A stretch of 39,835 nucleotides of DNA from Pseudomonadota bacterium (GTDB lineage Bacteria; Pseudomonadota; Gammaproteobacteria; Burkholderiales; Rhodocyclaceae): assembly GCA_008501585.1 (NCBI GenBank), contig QQUN01000006.1, positions 1 to 39,835 on the forward strand. Direction: 5' to 3'. The translations under genes were made by a program, and so were the position numbers. Position 1 is the first letter of the stretch; every line of letters starts with the position of its first letter. Of the stretch, positions 17,367 to 24,210 are shown one piece after another. A model generated the notes under the pieces. That model had not been told where the DNA came from. It did no database searches and saw only the letters and a list, made by a program, of their open reading frames with translations.

Positions 17367-18842
17367 ATGAAAAAGAAAACCAATCTGCGCTGGTGGGGCC
17401 TGTGGCTGGTGATCTCGGTTGCCACCGCCGGCGCCGTCTATGCCGCCCTCGACAGCCTCGACAACCCGCGCCCCGGTGCGGCCGACCTGGTGCTGCGTTC
17501 CTGGCTGCTGCCGGGGCAGACCAGCCATGGCCACTACCAGATCGAACTGGCCTGTACCGCCTGTCATGCCGGCGCCTTTCCCAGCCGCGACGATGTGCAG
17601 GAAAAATGCGAGTCCTGTCATGCCAAGGACCTGAAAGCGGCCGACGACAGCCACCCGCGGGCCAAATTCACCGATCCGCGCAACGCCGACCGCGCCGCCC
17701 GGCTCGACGCCACCTACTGCGTCACCTGTCATGTCGAGCACAAGCCGGGCATCACCCAGCGTGCCGGCGTGACCCTGCCGCGCGACTACTGCGTGATCTG
17801 CCACAAGGACATCGCCGAGGACCGCCCCAGCCACACCGGCATGGCCTTTACCAGCTGTGCCGACGCCGGCTGCCACAACTACCACGACAACACCGCGCTG
17901 TATGAAGACTTCCTGGTGCGCCATGCCGGTGTCGGCCGCATGCAGGACGACCCGACCGTGCTGGCACGCAATCTGCGCGAGGTCATCGAGGAATTGGGCG
18001 ACTACCCCAGCGAGACCTTCCCGCCGGTGACGCTGGCGCGCGCCGAGGCCGACGCCGGTGACGCGCTGCCGGCCAGCGCCGCCGTCCATGCGGACTGGGC
18101 CGCCTCGGCGCATGCGCAATCCGGCGTCAATTGCAGCGCCTGCCATGTGCCGGTGGCCGAGCAGGGGGGCGACCCGGCCGCCGCGACCTGGATCGCCAAA
18201 CCGACCGAGACCGCCTGCGTGCAGTGCCATGGCCCCGAGGTGAACGGCTTCCTTGCCGGCAAGCACGGCATGCGGCTCAAGGCCGGCTTGCCGGCCATGA
18301 CGCCCGCCCAGGCCCGCTACCCGATGAAGCCCGAACGCCAGCACGAGGCGCTCGGCTGCACCAGCTGCCACGGCAGCCACCGCTTCGACACCGCGCAGGC
18401 CGCGGTCAAGGCCTGCGCCAGCTGTCATGACGACGAGCACACCCGCGCCTACTTCGCCTCGCCGCATGCCCGCACCGTGGCCGCCGTGGCGCGTGGCGAG
18501 GCGGCGCCGGAGACGGCGGTGACCTGCGCCACCTGCCACCTGCCGCGCGTGGCCTACGACACGCCCGACTTCGTGCGCCGCACCCTGGTCGACCACGCCC
18601 AGGGCGCCAACCTGACGCCGCCGGTCAAGATGGCGCGCCAGGTGTGCCTGGCCTGCCACGGCCTGGGCTACGCCATCGACGCCCTCGCCGACGCGCCCCT
18701 GCGCGCCGAGAACTTCCCGCATGCGCCGACCCGCCGGGTGCGCAGCATCGACATGGCCGTCACCCGCGAGGCCGAAGCGCGCGAGGCGCGCGCCGCGCAG
18801 GAGCGCGCCGAGTCGGTCGCGACCGAGGGCGGATCCTCATGA
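17367..18842 (+). CDS. Membrane-anchored undecahaem cytochrome c with HAO-like C-terminal half
   Basis: 491 residues. An uncleaved N-terminal anchor (about 9-27) leads to a periplasmic domain with ten CxxCH motifs (cysteines 63, 81, 118, 142, 256, 284, 331, 350, 387, 427) and one unusual CX4CH (C164-ADAG-C169-H170). The first five haem sites lie within 63-170 and resemble small tetra/pentahaem cytochrome c3 or NrfB-like modules. The last six lie within 256-431, after an 85-residue haem-free linker, and the pattern CTSCHGSH, CASCHDDEHTR, SPHART, CATCHLPR and CLACHGLG resembles hydroxylamine oxidoreductase-like octahaem proteins. No C-terminal anchor follows. It probably receives electrons from the preceding flavocytochrome and reduces, or oxidises, a small nitrogen or sulfur compound. 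Catalytic identity is unproven. Confidence 0.85.
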   Translation: MKKKTNLRWWGLWLVISVATAGAVYAALDSLDNPRPGAADLVLRSWLLPGQTSHGHYQIELACTACHAGAFPSRDDVQEKCESCHAKDLKAADDSHPRAKFTDPRNADRAARLDATYCVTCHVEHKPGITQRAGVTLPRDYCVICHKDIAEDRPSHTGMAFTSCADAGCHNYHDNTALYEDFLVRHAGVGRMQDDPTVLARNLREVIEELGDYPSETFPPVTLARAEADAGDALPASAAVHADWAASAHAQSGVNCSACHVPVAEQGGDPAAATWIAKPTETACVQCHGPEVNGFLAGKHGMRLKAGLPAMTPAQARYPMKPERQHEALGCTSCHGSHRFDTAQAAVKACASCHDDEHTRAYFASPHARTVAAVARGEAAPETAVTCATCHLPRVAYDTPDFVRRTLVDHAQGANLTPPVKMARQVCLACHGLGYAIDALADAPLRAENFPHAPTRRVRSIDMAVTREAEAREARAAQERAESVATEGGSS

Positions 18843-18891
18843 GCGCGCCGGCCACCCCTGTTTCGTTTCACCCCTGCAAGGAGAAGAGAGC

Positions 18892-19458
18892 ATGAAGAGC
18901 ACACATGTCAAACTGCCCCTCGGTGCCGCGGCCATCGCCGTCGGTATTGGCTGTGCTACGCCGGCGATGGCCGCCGGCTGGAGCTACCAGCAGATCGCCG
19001 ATGCGCTGCATGCGGTGATGGAATCCGACCGCACGGTCTACACCCGGTTGATCGTCAACCGCCTGCAGAACCAGGAAAAGGTGATCAAGGCCAGCGAGCA
19101 CTGGAAGGACGAGAAGGCGCTGGTGCTGCCGGCGCAGATGTTCCGCTTCGGCGCCGAGATGGTGGCCGAGAAGAACGCCGGCTTCACCTACGCGCTGCTC
19201 TCCGAATGGCCGGTGAACAAGCAGAACGCGCCCAAGACCGAGGTCGAGACCGAAGGCCTGAAGGCCATCGCCGCGACCGGCAAGCCCTTCTACAAGGAGG
19301 AGACGCTGGGCGGCAAGACCTACTTCACCGCGGTGTACCCGGACAAGGCCGTGGCCAAGGCCTGCATCAGCTGTCACAACGACCACAAGGACAGCCCGCG
19401 CACCGACTTCAAGATGGGCGACGTGATGGGCGGCGTGGTGTTGCGCCTGCCGATGTAG
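18892..19458 (+). CDS. Tll0287-like (DUF3365) monohaem c-type protein
   Basis: 188 residues: signal peptide (about 1-28, ending AMA-AGW), a helical PAS/GAF-like ligand domain (residues about 35-155) with the family phrase LLSEWPVNKQNAP, and a single haem motif C158ISCH162 near the C-terminus. DUF3365 domains occur alone, as here, or as sensor modules in kinases; cyanobacterial Tll0287 binds haem c and may sense redox state or a gas. An AAGGAGAAGAG ribosome site precedes the ATG. It lies 49 bases after the multihaem gene. It could be a soluble electron carrier or redox sensor for that complex. Its stop codon forms part of the following palindromic repeat. Confidence 0.85.
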   Translation: MKSTHVKLPLGAAAIAVGIGCATPAMAAGWSYQQIADALHAVMESDRTVYTRLIVNRLQNQEKVIKASEHWKDEKALVLPAQMFRFGAEMVAEKNAGFTYALLSEWPVNKQNAPKTEVETEGLKAIAATGKPFYKEETLGGKTYFTAVYPDKAVAKACISCHNDHKDSPRTDFKMGDVMGGVVLRLPM

Positions 19459-19520
19459 GGCGGGCTTCAGCCCGCCAAAGCCCTCACGCCGCGGCGATGG
19501 CGGGTTGAAACCCGCCCTAC
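19455..19520. repeat. REP/BIME-like double hairpin
   Basis: GTAGGGCGGG (19455-19464) and CCCGCCCTAC (19511-19520) are perfect 10-base outer inverted repeats. Inside are two hairpins, GGCGGGC-TTCA-GCCCGCC (19459-19476) and GGCGGGT-TGAA-ACCCGCC (19499-19516). Elements of this form are frequent intergenic repeats in GC-rich beta- and gammaproteobacteria. Placed within an operon it may act as a partial terminator or message stabiliser between the DUF3365 and cytochrome genes. Confidence 0.8.
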
Positions 19521-19555
19521 GTGGCCGCGACAAGCGGGCCCGACAGGAGATGACG

Positions 19556-19912
19556 ATGTTCCTCAGAAAATCCCTCGGCTTGGCGGTGGCCCTGCTCGGT
19601 GCCGCCTCGGCCCACGCCGGACGCCCGCCGGAGCTGGCCGGCTTCGAGCGCGGCCGCGCGGTGTGGCTGGGCACCTGTCAGCTCTGCCACGCGGAGCCGG
19701 CCACCGGCGCGCCGCAGCTGGGCGATGCCGCGGCCTGGGCGCCGCGCGCGGCGCAGGGCAAGGCCGTGCTCTACCAGCACGCACTGGAAGGCTTCATGGG
19801 CCCGCTCGGCGATGAGATGCCGGCCCGCGGAGCCAACCCGGCGCTGTCCGACGACGAGGTGAAGGCGGCCGTGGACTACATGGTCCGGGCCGCCCAGCCC
19901 GTCAAACCCTAG
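19556..19912 (+). CDS. Small monohaem cytochrome c
   Basis: 118 residues: signal peptide (about 1-22, ending AHA-GRP) and one class I cytochrome c domain with haem motif C41QLCH45 and a likely axial methionine in GDEMPARG. The spacing and the final ALSDDEVKAAVDYMVRAA helix are of the cytochrome c5 or small c-type kind. Start at 19556 is preferred over the ATG two codons earlier because AGGAG is six bases upstream. It probably shuttles electrons in the periplasm to or from the multihaem cytochrome of this operon. Confidence 0.88.
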   Translation: MFLRKSLGLAVALLGAASAHAGRPPELAGFERGRAVWLGTCQLCHAEPATGAPQLGDAAAWAPRAAQGKAVLYQHALEGFMGPLGDEMPARGANPALSDDEVKAAVDYMVRAAQPVKP

Positions 19913-19944
19913 TGTGTTCCGGAATTCAATCAAGGAGTGACGAC

Positions 19945-20328
19945 ATGACGACGACCGTGGAAATGAGCCTGTTTGACAAGATCGGCGGTGCGCCCGCCGT
20001 GGATGCCGCCGTGGACAAGTTCTACGACAAGGTGCTGGCCGACGAGCGCATCAAGCGCTTCTTCATCAACACCGACATGGCCAAGCAGCGCCAGCACCAG
20101 AAGGCCTTCCTCACCTACGCCTTCGGCGGCCAGCCCGGCTACAACGGCCGCGGCATGCGCGAGGCGCACAAGCCGCTGGTGATGCGCCTGGGGCTGAACG
20201 ACACCCACTTCGATGCGGTGGTCGAGAACCTCGCCACCACGCTCAGCGAACTGGGGGTGAGCGACGAGTTGATCGGTGAGGTGGCGAAGATTGCCGAGTC
20301 GATCCGCGACGACGTGCTGTGTCGTTGA
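19945..20328 (+). CDS. Group 1 truncated haemoglobin (trHbN)
   Basis: 127 residues. The proximal histidine is H75 in MREAHKPLV, the B10 tyrosine is Y27 in FYDKVLAD, and the glycine motifs YAFGGQPGYNGRG between E and F helices mark the 2-over-2 globin fold of group 1. Known relatives convert NO and oxygen to nitrate or bind NO in the cytoplasm. AAGGAG lies eight bases before the ATG. Last gene of the FNR-type operon, 32 bases after the cytochrome. Its presence suggests that the operon deals with NO or produces it as a side product. An ORF start 33 bases upstream is rejected for lack of a ribosome site. Confidence 0.93.
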   Translation: MTTTVEMSLFDKIGGAPAVDAAVDKFYDKVLADERIKRFFINTDMAKQRQHQKAFLTYAFGGQPGYNGRGMREAHKPLVMRLGLNDTHFDAVVENLATTLSELGVSDELIGEVAKIAESIRDDVLCR

Positions 20329-20332
20329 GGGG

Positions 20333-20358
20333 GCGTCGGGCGGCCCACCGTCCGACGC
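20333..20358. terminator. Hairpin between convergent globin and alanine racemase genes
   Basis: GCGTCGGGCGG pairs with CCGTCCGACGC around a four-base CCCA loop, an 11-pair stem with one G-T wobble. It lies in the 49-base gap between the ends of two convergent genes, so it could stop transcription from both sides. No T-run is present on either strand. Confidence 0.55.
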
Positions 20359-20377
20359 TGACCCCGGCTGAGAACGT

Positions 20378-21454
20378 TCAGGCGGGCGGGCCGTCGATGG
20401 CGTCGCGCCGCACCCGCTTGACGTTGCACAGCAACTCGTAGGCGATGGTGCCGGCGGCCTGTGCCACGGTGTTGACCGACACGTTGCGCCCCCACAGCTC
20501 GACCGGGCTGCCCACATGGGCGGCCGGCAGGGCGGTGAGGTCGACCGTCATCATGTCCATCGAGACCCGGCCGATGACGCGGGTCAGCTGGCCGTCGACC
20601 GCCACCGGCGTGCCGGTGGGGGTGATGCGCGGGTAGCCGTCGGCATAGCCCATGGCGACCAGGCCGACACGGGTCGGCGCCTCGGCCACGAATCGGCCGC
20701 CATAGCCCAGCGCCTCGCCGGGGGCGAGGTCGCGGATGTTCATGATCGCGCTCGACAGCGTCATCACCGGCTGCAGACCGTGGTCGTCGGTGGGCATCGG
20801 GTCGGCGCCGTAGAGCAGGATGCCGGGGCGCGCCCAGTCGCGATGCGCGGCCGGCCAGGCCAGTACGCCGCCGGAGTTGCACAGGCTGCGCTCGCCGGGC
20901 AGCCCGGCGGTGGCGCGGTCAAAGGTGGCGATCTGCTCGGCGGTGGTGGCCACGTCCGGCTCGTCGGCGCGGGCGAAGTGGGTCATCAGCACGATGTCGC
21001 CGACCTGCGGCAGGGCGCGCAGGCGGGCATGGGCGGCGGCATAGTCGGCCGGTGCGATGCCAGCGCGGCGCATGCCGCTGTCCATCTTCAGCCACACGGT
21101 GAGCGGGCGGATGCTGCGATGCGCCTCGAGCAGGGCGATCTGTTCGGCGTTGTGCACCACCATCCACAGATCGTGGGCGGTGGCGTGGGCGAGGTCGTCC
21201 GGGCCGAAGGCGCCTTCGAGCACCAGGATCGGCTGGCGGATACCGGCGTCGCGCAGCTCCAGTGCCTCTTCGACAATGGCCACCGCGAAGGCGTCGGCCG
21301 TGTCGGCCAGCGCGCGGGCGCACAGGATGGCGCCATGGCCATAGGCATTGGCCTTGATCACCGCCAGTGCCCGCCCGCCATGGCGCTGTCGTGCCAGGCG
21401 GTAGTTGTGCCGCAGGGCGGCAAGATCAATGCGGGCAATGGCGGGACGACTCAC
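20378..21454 (-). CDS. dadX: Alanine racemase, catabolic type
   Basis: 358 residues. The PLP lysine is K34 in [10 protein letters not shown], the second catalytic base is Y251 in ALGYGGRF, and [15 protein letters not shown] and MGYADGYPR are standard alanine racemase segments. The enzyme converts L- to D-alanine. Its ATG overlaps the stop of the D-amino acid dehydrogenase gene by four bases; together they degrade L-alanine to pyruvate, hence the catabolic (DadX) assignment. It may also supply D-alanine for peptidoglycan if no second racemase exists. Cytoplasmic. Confidence 0.93.
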   Translation of the reverse strand: MSRPAIARIDLAALRHNYRLARQRHGGRALAVIKANAYGHGAILCARALADTADAFAVAIVEEALELRDAGIRQPILVLEGAFGPDDLAHATAHDLWMVVHNAEQIALLEAHRSIRPLTVWLKMDSGMRRAGIAPADYAAAHARLRALPQVGDIVLMTHFARADEPDVATTAEQIATFDRATAGLPGERSLCNSGGVLAWPAAHRDWARPGILLYGADPMPTDDHGLQPVMTLSSAIMNIRDLAPGEALGYGGRFVAEAPTRVGLVAMGYADGYPRITPTGTPVAVDGQLTRVIGRVSMDMMTVDLTALPAAHVGSPVELWGRNVSVNTVAQAAGTIAYELLCNVKRVRRDAIDGPPA

Positions 21455-22761
21455 ACGGCACTCCGGTGGGCGCCCTGAAGCTGCGGCGCCAGGTGGGGCC
21501 GGTCGGGGCGGGTGTAGCGGTCCAGCGACAGGCCATCGGTGGAGATGTCCGGATGGCGGTCGGTGGCCAGATCGGCCACGAGCTTGCCCGATCCGCAGGC
21601 CATCGTCCAGCCCAGGGTGCCGTGGCCGGTGTTGAGGTAGAGGTTGGCGTAGTCGGTGGCGCCGACGATCGGCGTGGAGTCCGGCGTCATCGGGCGCAGG
21701 CCGGTCCAGAACTCGGCGGCCGGTACATCGCCGCTGCCGGGGAAGAGGTCATTGACCACCATTTCCAGGGTCTGGCGGCGGCGCGGGTTGAGCGACAGGT
21801 CGAAGCCGGCCAGCTCGGCCATGCCGCCGACGCGGATGCGGTTGTCGAAGCGGGTGAGGGCGACCTTGTAGGTTTCGTCGAGCACGGTGGACACCGGCGC
21901 CGCGTCGGCATTCGTCATCGGGATGGTCAGCGAGTAGCCCTTGACCGGATACACCGGCAGCTTGAGGCCGAGCGGGGCGAGGAAGTCGCGGCTGTAGCTG
22001 CCGAAGGCCAGCACGTAGCGGTCGGCGCGCAGCACCTCGTTGCCGACGCGCACGCCGGTAATGCGATGGTTCTCGGTGAGCAGGCCGGCCACGTCCTGGC
22101 CGAAGCGGAAGTCGACACCCAGCTCGGTGGTCATCTCGGCTAGGCGGCGGGTGAACAGATGGCAGTCGCCGGTCTCGTCGTTGGGCAGGCGCAGGCCGCC
22201 GGCGAGCTTGTCGCGGGCATGGGCCAGCGCGGGTTCGGCGCCGGCAAGCTGGTCGCGGTCGAGCAGCTCGAAGGGCACGCCGAAGTCCATCAGCACCTCG
22301 ATGTCGCGCTTGGCGGCATCGACCTGCGCCTGGGTGCGGAACAGCTGCAGCGTGCCGCGGGTGCGGCTCTCGTAGTCGATGCCGGTATCGGCGCGCAGGC
22401 CGCGCAGGCAGTCGCGGCTGTACTCGGCCAGGCGCATCATGCGCGACTTGTTGACGGTGTAGCGCTCGGCGGCGCAGTTGCGCAGCATGGCCATCATCCA
22501 TTCGAGCTGGAAGCGCGTGCCGTCCGGGCGGATGGCCAGCGGCGCATGGCGCTGGAACAGCCACTTCATGGCCTTGAGCGGGATGCCCGGTGCAGCCCAG
22601 GGGGTGGAGTAGCCCGGCGAGACCTGGCCGGCGTTGGCGTAGCTGGTCTCCAGTGCCGGGCCGGGCTGGCGCTCGAGCACGGTGACGCGGGCGCCGTTGC
22701 GGGCGAGATAGTACGCGGTGGAGGTACCGATGACACCGCTTCCGAGTACGATAACGTCCAT
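21451..22761 (-). CDS. dadA: D-amino acid dehydrogenase small subunit
   Basis: 436 residues. The FAD motif GSGVIG (7-12) opens the protein, followed by [37 protein letters not shown] and, near the C-terminus, [15 protein letters not shown] and [16 protein letters not shown], all diagnostic of DadA. It oxidises D-alanine and other D-amino acids to keto acids and passes electrons to the respiratory quinone pool at the inner membrane. First gene of dadA-dadX, divergent from an Lrp-type regulator across an AT-rich region. Confidence 0.95.
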   Translation of the reverse strand: MDVIVLGSGVIGTSTAYYLARNGARVTVLERQPGPALETSYANAGQVSPGYSTPWAAPGIPLKAMKWLFQRHAPLAIRPDGTRFQLEWMMAMLRNCAAERYTVNKSRMMRLAEYSRDCLRGLRADTGIDYESRTRGTLQLFRTQAQVDAAKRDIEVLMDFGVPFELLDRDQLAGAEPALAHARDKLAGGLRLPNDETGDCHLFTRRLAEMTTELGVDFRFGQDVAGLLTENHRITGVRVGNEVLRADRYVLAFGSYSRDFLAPLGLKLPVYPVKGYSLTIPMTNADAAPVSTVLDETYKVALTRFDNRIRVGGMAELAGFDLSLNPRRRQTLEMVVNDLFPGSGDVPAAEFWTGLRPMTPDSTPIVGATDYANLYLNTGHGTLGWTMACGSGKLVADLATDRHPDISTDGLSLDRYTRPDRPHLAPQLQGAHRSAV

Positions 22762-22895
22762 GACCTGTCTCCTGATGGGTAGCTTTGTTGATTCGCTACT
22801 TTATTGGCTATATGGCAGTGAATATCACTTTGTTTTCCGGCATATATTTTAGAAAATCACTTTTTTTGGCCGGGTGGCTGTCGTGGAGGAGTGAA
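22762..22895. promoter_or_regulatory. AT-rich divergent control region between dadA and the Lrp gene
   Basis: This 134-base region is strikingly AT-rich for the window. It contains the perfect palindrome AGTGA-ATA-TCACT (22817-22829), then TTTTCCGGCATATATTTTAGAAAAT and a T-run at 22860-22867. Lrp proteins bind and wrap such AT-rich sites, and dad genes are a known Lrp target in enterobacteria and pseudomonads. It probably holds both promoters and the operator sites for autoregulation and dad induction by alanine. Confidence 0.6.
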
Positions 22896-23360
22896 ATGCG
22901 CGAACTGGATCGCCTCGATCGGAAAATCCTCGATCTGTTGCAGAAAAACGGTCGCCTGCCGATGACCGAACTGGCCGACAAGGTGGGCTTGTCGAGCACG
23001 CCGTGCACCGAGCGGGTGCGCCGCCTCGAGCGCGAAGGGGTGATCACGGGCTACCATGCCCATGTCAGCCCCGCGGCGCTGGGCAAACCCTTGCTGGTGT
23101 TTGTCGAGATCAAGCTGTCGGCCAAGTCGGGCGACGTGTTCGACAAGGTCAAGAAGGAGATGATGTTCATCCCCGAGGTGATGGAATGCCACCTGGTGTC
23201 GGGCGAGTTCGACTACCTGATCAAGGCGCGCATCTCGCAGATGACCGAGTACCGCCGGCTGCTTGGCAACATCCTGCTCAAACTGCCGGGGGCGGCCGAG
23301 TCGCGCAGCTCGGTGGTGATGGAAGAGATCAAGGAAACCCTGTTTCTGCCGACAGACTGA
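22896..23360 (+). CDS. Lrp/AsnC-family regulator of the dad genes
   Basis: 154 residues: a helix-turn-helix (about 5-55, with LDRKILDLLQKNGRLPMTELA and LSSTPCTERVRRLE) and a C-terminal RAM ligand domain (about 65-145, with VMECHLVSGEFDYLIK). The length and ligand-domain spelling match global-type Lrp or the DadR/BkdR group, which sense alanine or branched-chain amino acids. The ATG at 22896 has GGAGGAG upstream; the longer reading to 22785 would run through the AT-rich operator region. Divergence from dadA makes local control of D-amino acid catabolism the natural role. Confidence 0.92.
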   Translation: MRELDRLDRKILDLLQKNGRLPMTELADKVGLSSTPCTERVRRLEREGVITGYHAHVSPAALGKPLLVFVEIKLSAKSGDVFDKVKKEMMFIPEVMECHLVSGEFDYLIKARISQMTEYRRLLGNILLKLPGAAESRSSVVMEEIKETLFLPTD

Positions 23361-23375
23361 TGGAGAGGTGCTTCG

Positions 23376-23774
23376 ATGCCGACATCCGGCCGTGATACCC
23401 GCAATGCGATGGCCCGCCTGATCGGGCTGACCCTGATGGCCGACGGCGAGCTGGCCGATGGCGAACTCGCCGCGCTGGACCGCCACGACATCCCGGCCCT
23501 GGTCGGGCTGAACCGCGACGCCCTGCTGCAGACGGTGATCGACCTCAGCCGCGAACTGCTCGACGAGAGCGGGGCCGGCCGGGTGGCGGTGCTCGACCCC
23601 GCCCATGTCGATGCCTTGCTCGATGCCGTGGCCAATCCCCAGCAGCGCGTGCTTGTCGCGCGGGCGATGCTGGTGCTGTCGAAATCGGACGGGGCGATCA
23701 GCCCGCCCGAGCACTCCTTGTTGCGCCGCGCGCTGACGCGCTGGCACCTGACTCTCGACGATGTGGTGAGCTGA
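23376..23774 (+). CDS. TerB-like helical protein, function unknown
   Basis: 132 residues, all helical by composition. Two acidic segments, MADGELADGELAALDRHDI (about 21-39) and LSKSDGAISPPEHSLLRRAL, recall the TerB/DjlA N-terminal fold, in which paired D-G-x-(I/L)-x-x-x-E motifs may bind metal. The match is by pattern only. It has a GGAGAGG ribosome site, begins 16 bases after the Lrp gene, and its stop overlaps the start of the next small gene (TGATG). Cytoplasmic; no partner suggests a substrate. Confidence 0.7.
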   Translation: MPTSGRDTRNAMARLIGLTLMADGELADGELAALDRHDIPALVGLNRDALLQTVIDLSRELLDESGAGRVAVLDPAHVDALLDAVANPQQRVLVARAMLVLSKSDGAISPPEHSLLRRALTRWHLTLDDVVS

Positions 23775-24073
23775 TGTATTTCATTCTTGGTGGCCTGCAG
23801 GCCGACACCTCCCCCGAGCGCATTGCCGACGGCCTGCGCCCCTATTTCACCGTGACGGATGTCGTGCTCTACCGCGAGGGCGACGCCGACCATCCGATGG
23901 CCAAGGTGTCGGTCAGTGACAGCTACATGCATGTGTGGGAGACGGCCAACCGTCTGCGCGGCGTCTTCCACCGCGGCCGGGCGCTGAGCTTCTACATCCC
24001 GGCGCACCAGCATTTCGACCACCTGTTCGACGACGACCCCAGCGATCCGCGCGAAGCCATCCACATCGGATGA
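23774..24073 (+). CDS. Small conserved-looking protein, unknown
   Basis: 99 residues. The N-terminus MYFILGGLQADTSPERIADGLRPYF, followed by VTDVVLYREGD, PMAKVSVSD and a helix with WETANRLRGVFHRGRAL, reads as beta-alpha-beta-beta-alpha-beta, similar in outline to an RNA-recognition-motif or ACT-like ferredoxin fold. The C-terminus is rich in His and Asp. No family is recognised. It is coupled by one base to the TerB-like gene and should be co-expressed. The next operon has its own promoter, so it ends this unit. Confidence 0.65.
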   Translation: MYFILGGLQADTSPERIADGLRPYFTVTDVVLYREGDADHPMAKVSVSDSYMHVWETANRLRGVFHRGRALSFYIPAHQHFDHLFDDDPSDPREAIHIG

Positions 24074-24103
24074 TGGCCGGTGTCGCCGGCGCCACGGCGG
24101 GAA

Positions 24104-24117
24104 TTGATACGTGTCAA
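24104..24117 (+). promoter_or_regulatory. FNR/NnrR-type site of the TonB-ABC-NnrS operon
   Basis: TTGAT-ACGT-GTCAA matches the FNR-family consensus TTGAT-N4-ATCAA at nine of ten positions. It is embedded in an 18-base near-palindrome (24102-24119). The -10 box TATAAA begins 20 bases after it, close to the spacing of activating sites centred near -41.5. NnrS genes in denitrifiers are known to be controlled by the NO-sensing FNR relative NnrR. Confidence 0.7.
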
Positions 24118-24118
24118 T

Positions 24119-24133
24119 TGCGAATGATTCGCA
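24119..24133 (+). promoter_or_regulatory. Fur box
   Basis: TGCGAAT-G-ATTCGCA is a perfect 7-1-7 inverted repeat, the standard form of a Fur operator (core AATGATT). It lies between the FNR-type site and the -10 box, where bound Fur-iron would block RNA polymerase, and directly precedes a TonB-dependent receptor gene. Confidence 0.75.
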
Positions 24134-24137
24134 TTTG

Positions 24138-24143
24138 TATAAA
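24138..24143 (+). promoter_or_regulatory. -10 element of the TonB-ABC-NnrS operon
   Basis: TATAAA, five of six to TATAAT, immediately after the Fur box and 67 bases before the ATG at 24211. No good -35 is present at the right distance (CAATTG at 24115-24120), as expected for an activator-dependent promoter. Confidence 0.5.
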
Positions 24144-24210
24144 CTGACAGCGATCGAATTCCCGGGCCAGCCAGCCGAATGCCAGCCAGCCCACTCACCT
24201 GGAGTGGAGC

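Noticed and set aside
15203-17425. Minus-strand ORF of 740 codons opposite the flavocytochrome gene
   Set aside because: Composition of a shadow frame (His, Arg, Gly rich); the plus strand has clear FAD, NAD(P)H and iron-sulfur motifs.
20372-20385. CTGAGAACGTTCAG, resembling an end of the MITE-like repeat
   Set aside because: Only about nine bases agree with the repeat end and no partner end is nearby; could be chance.
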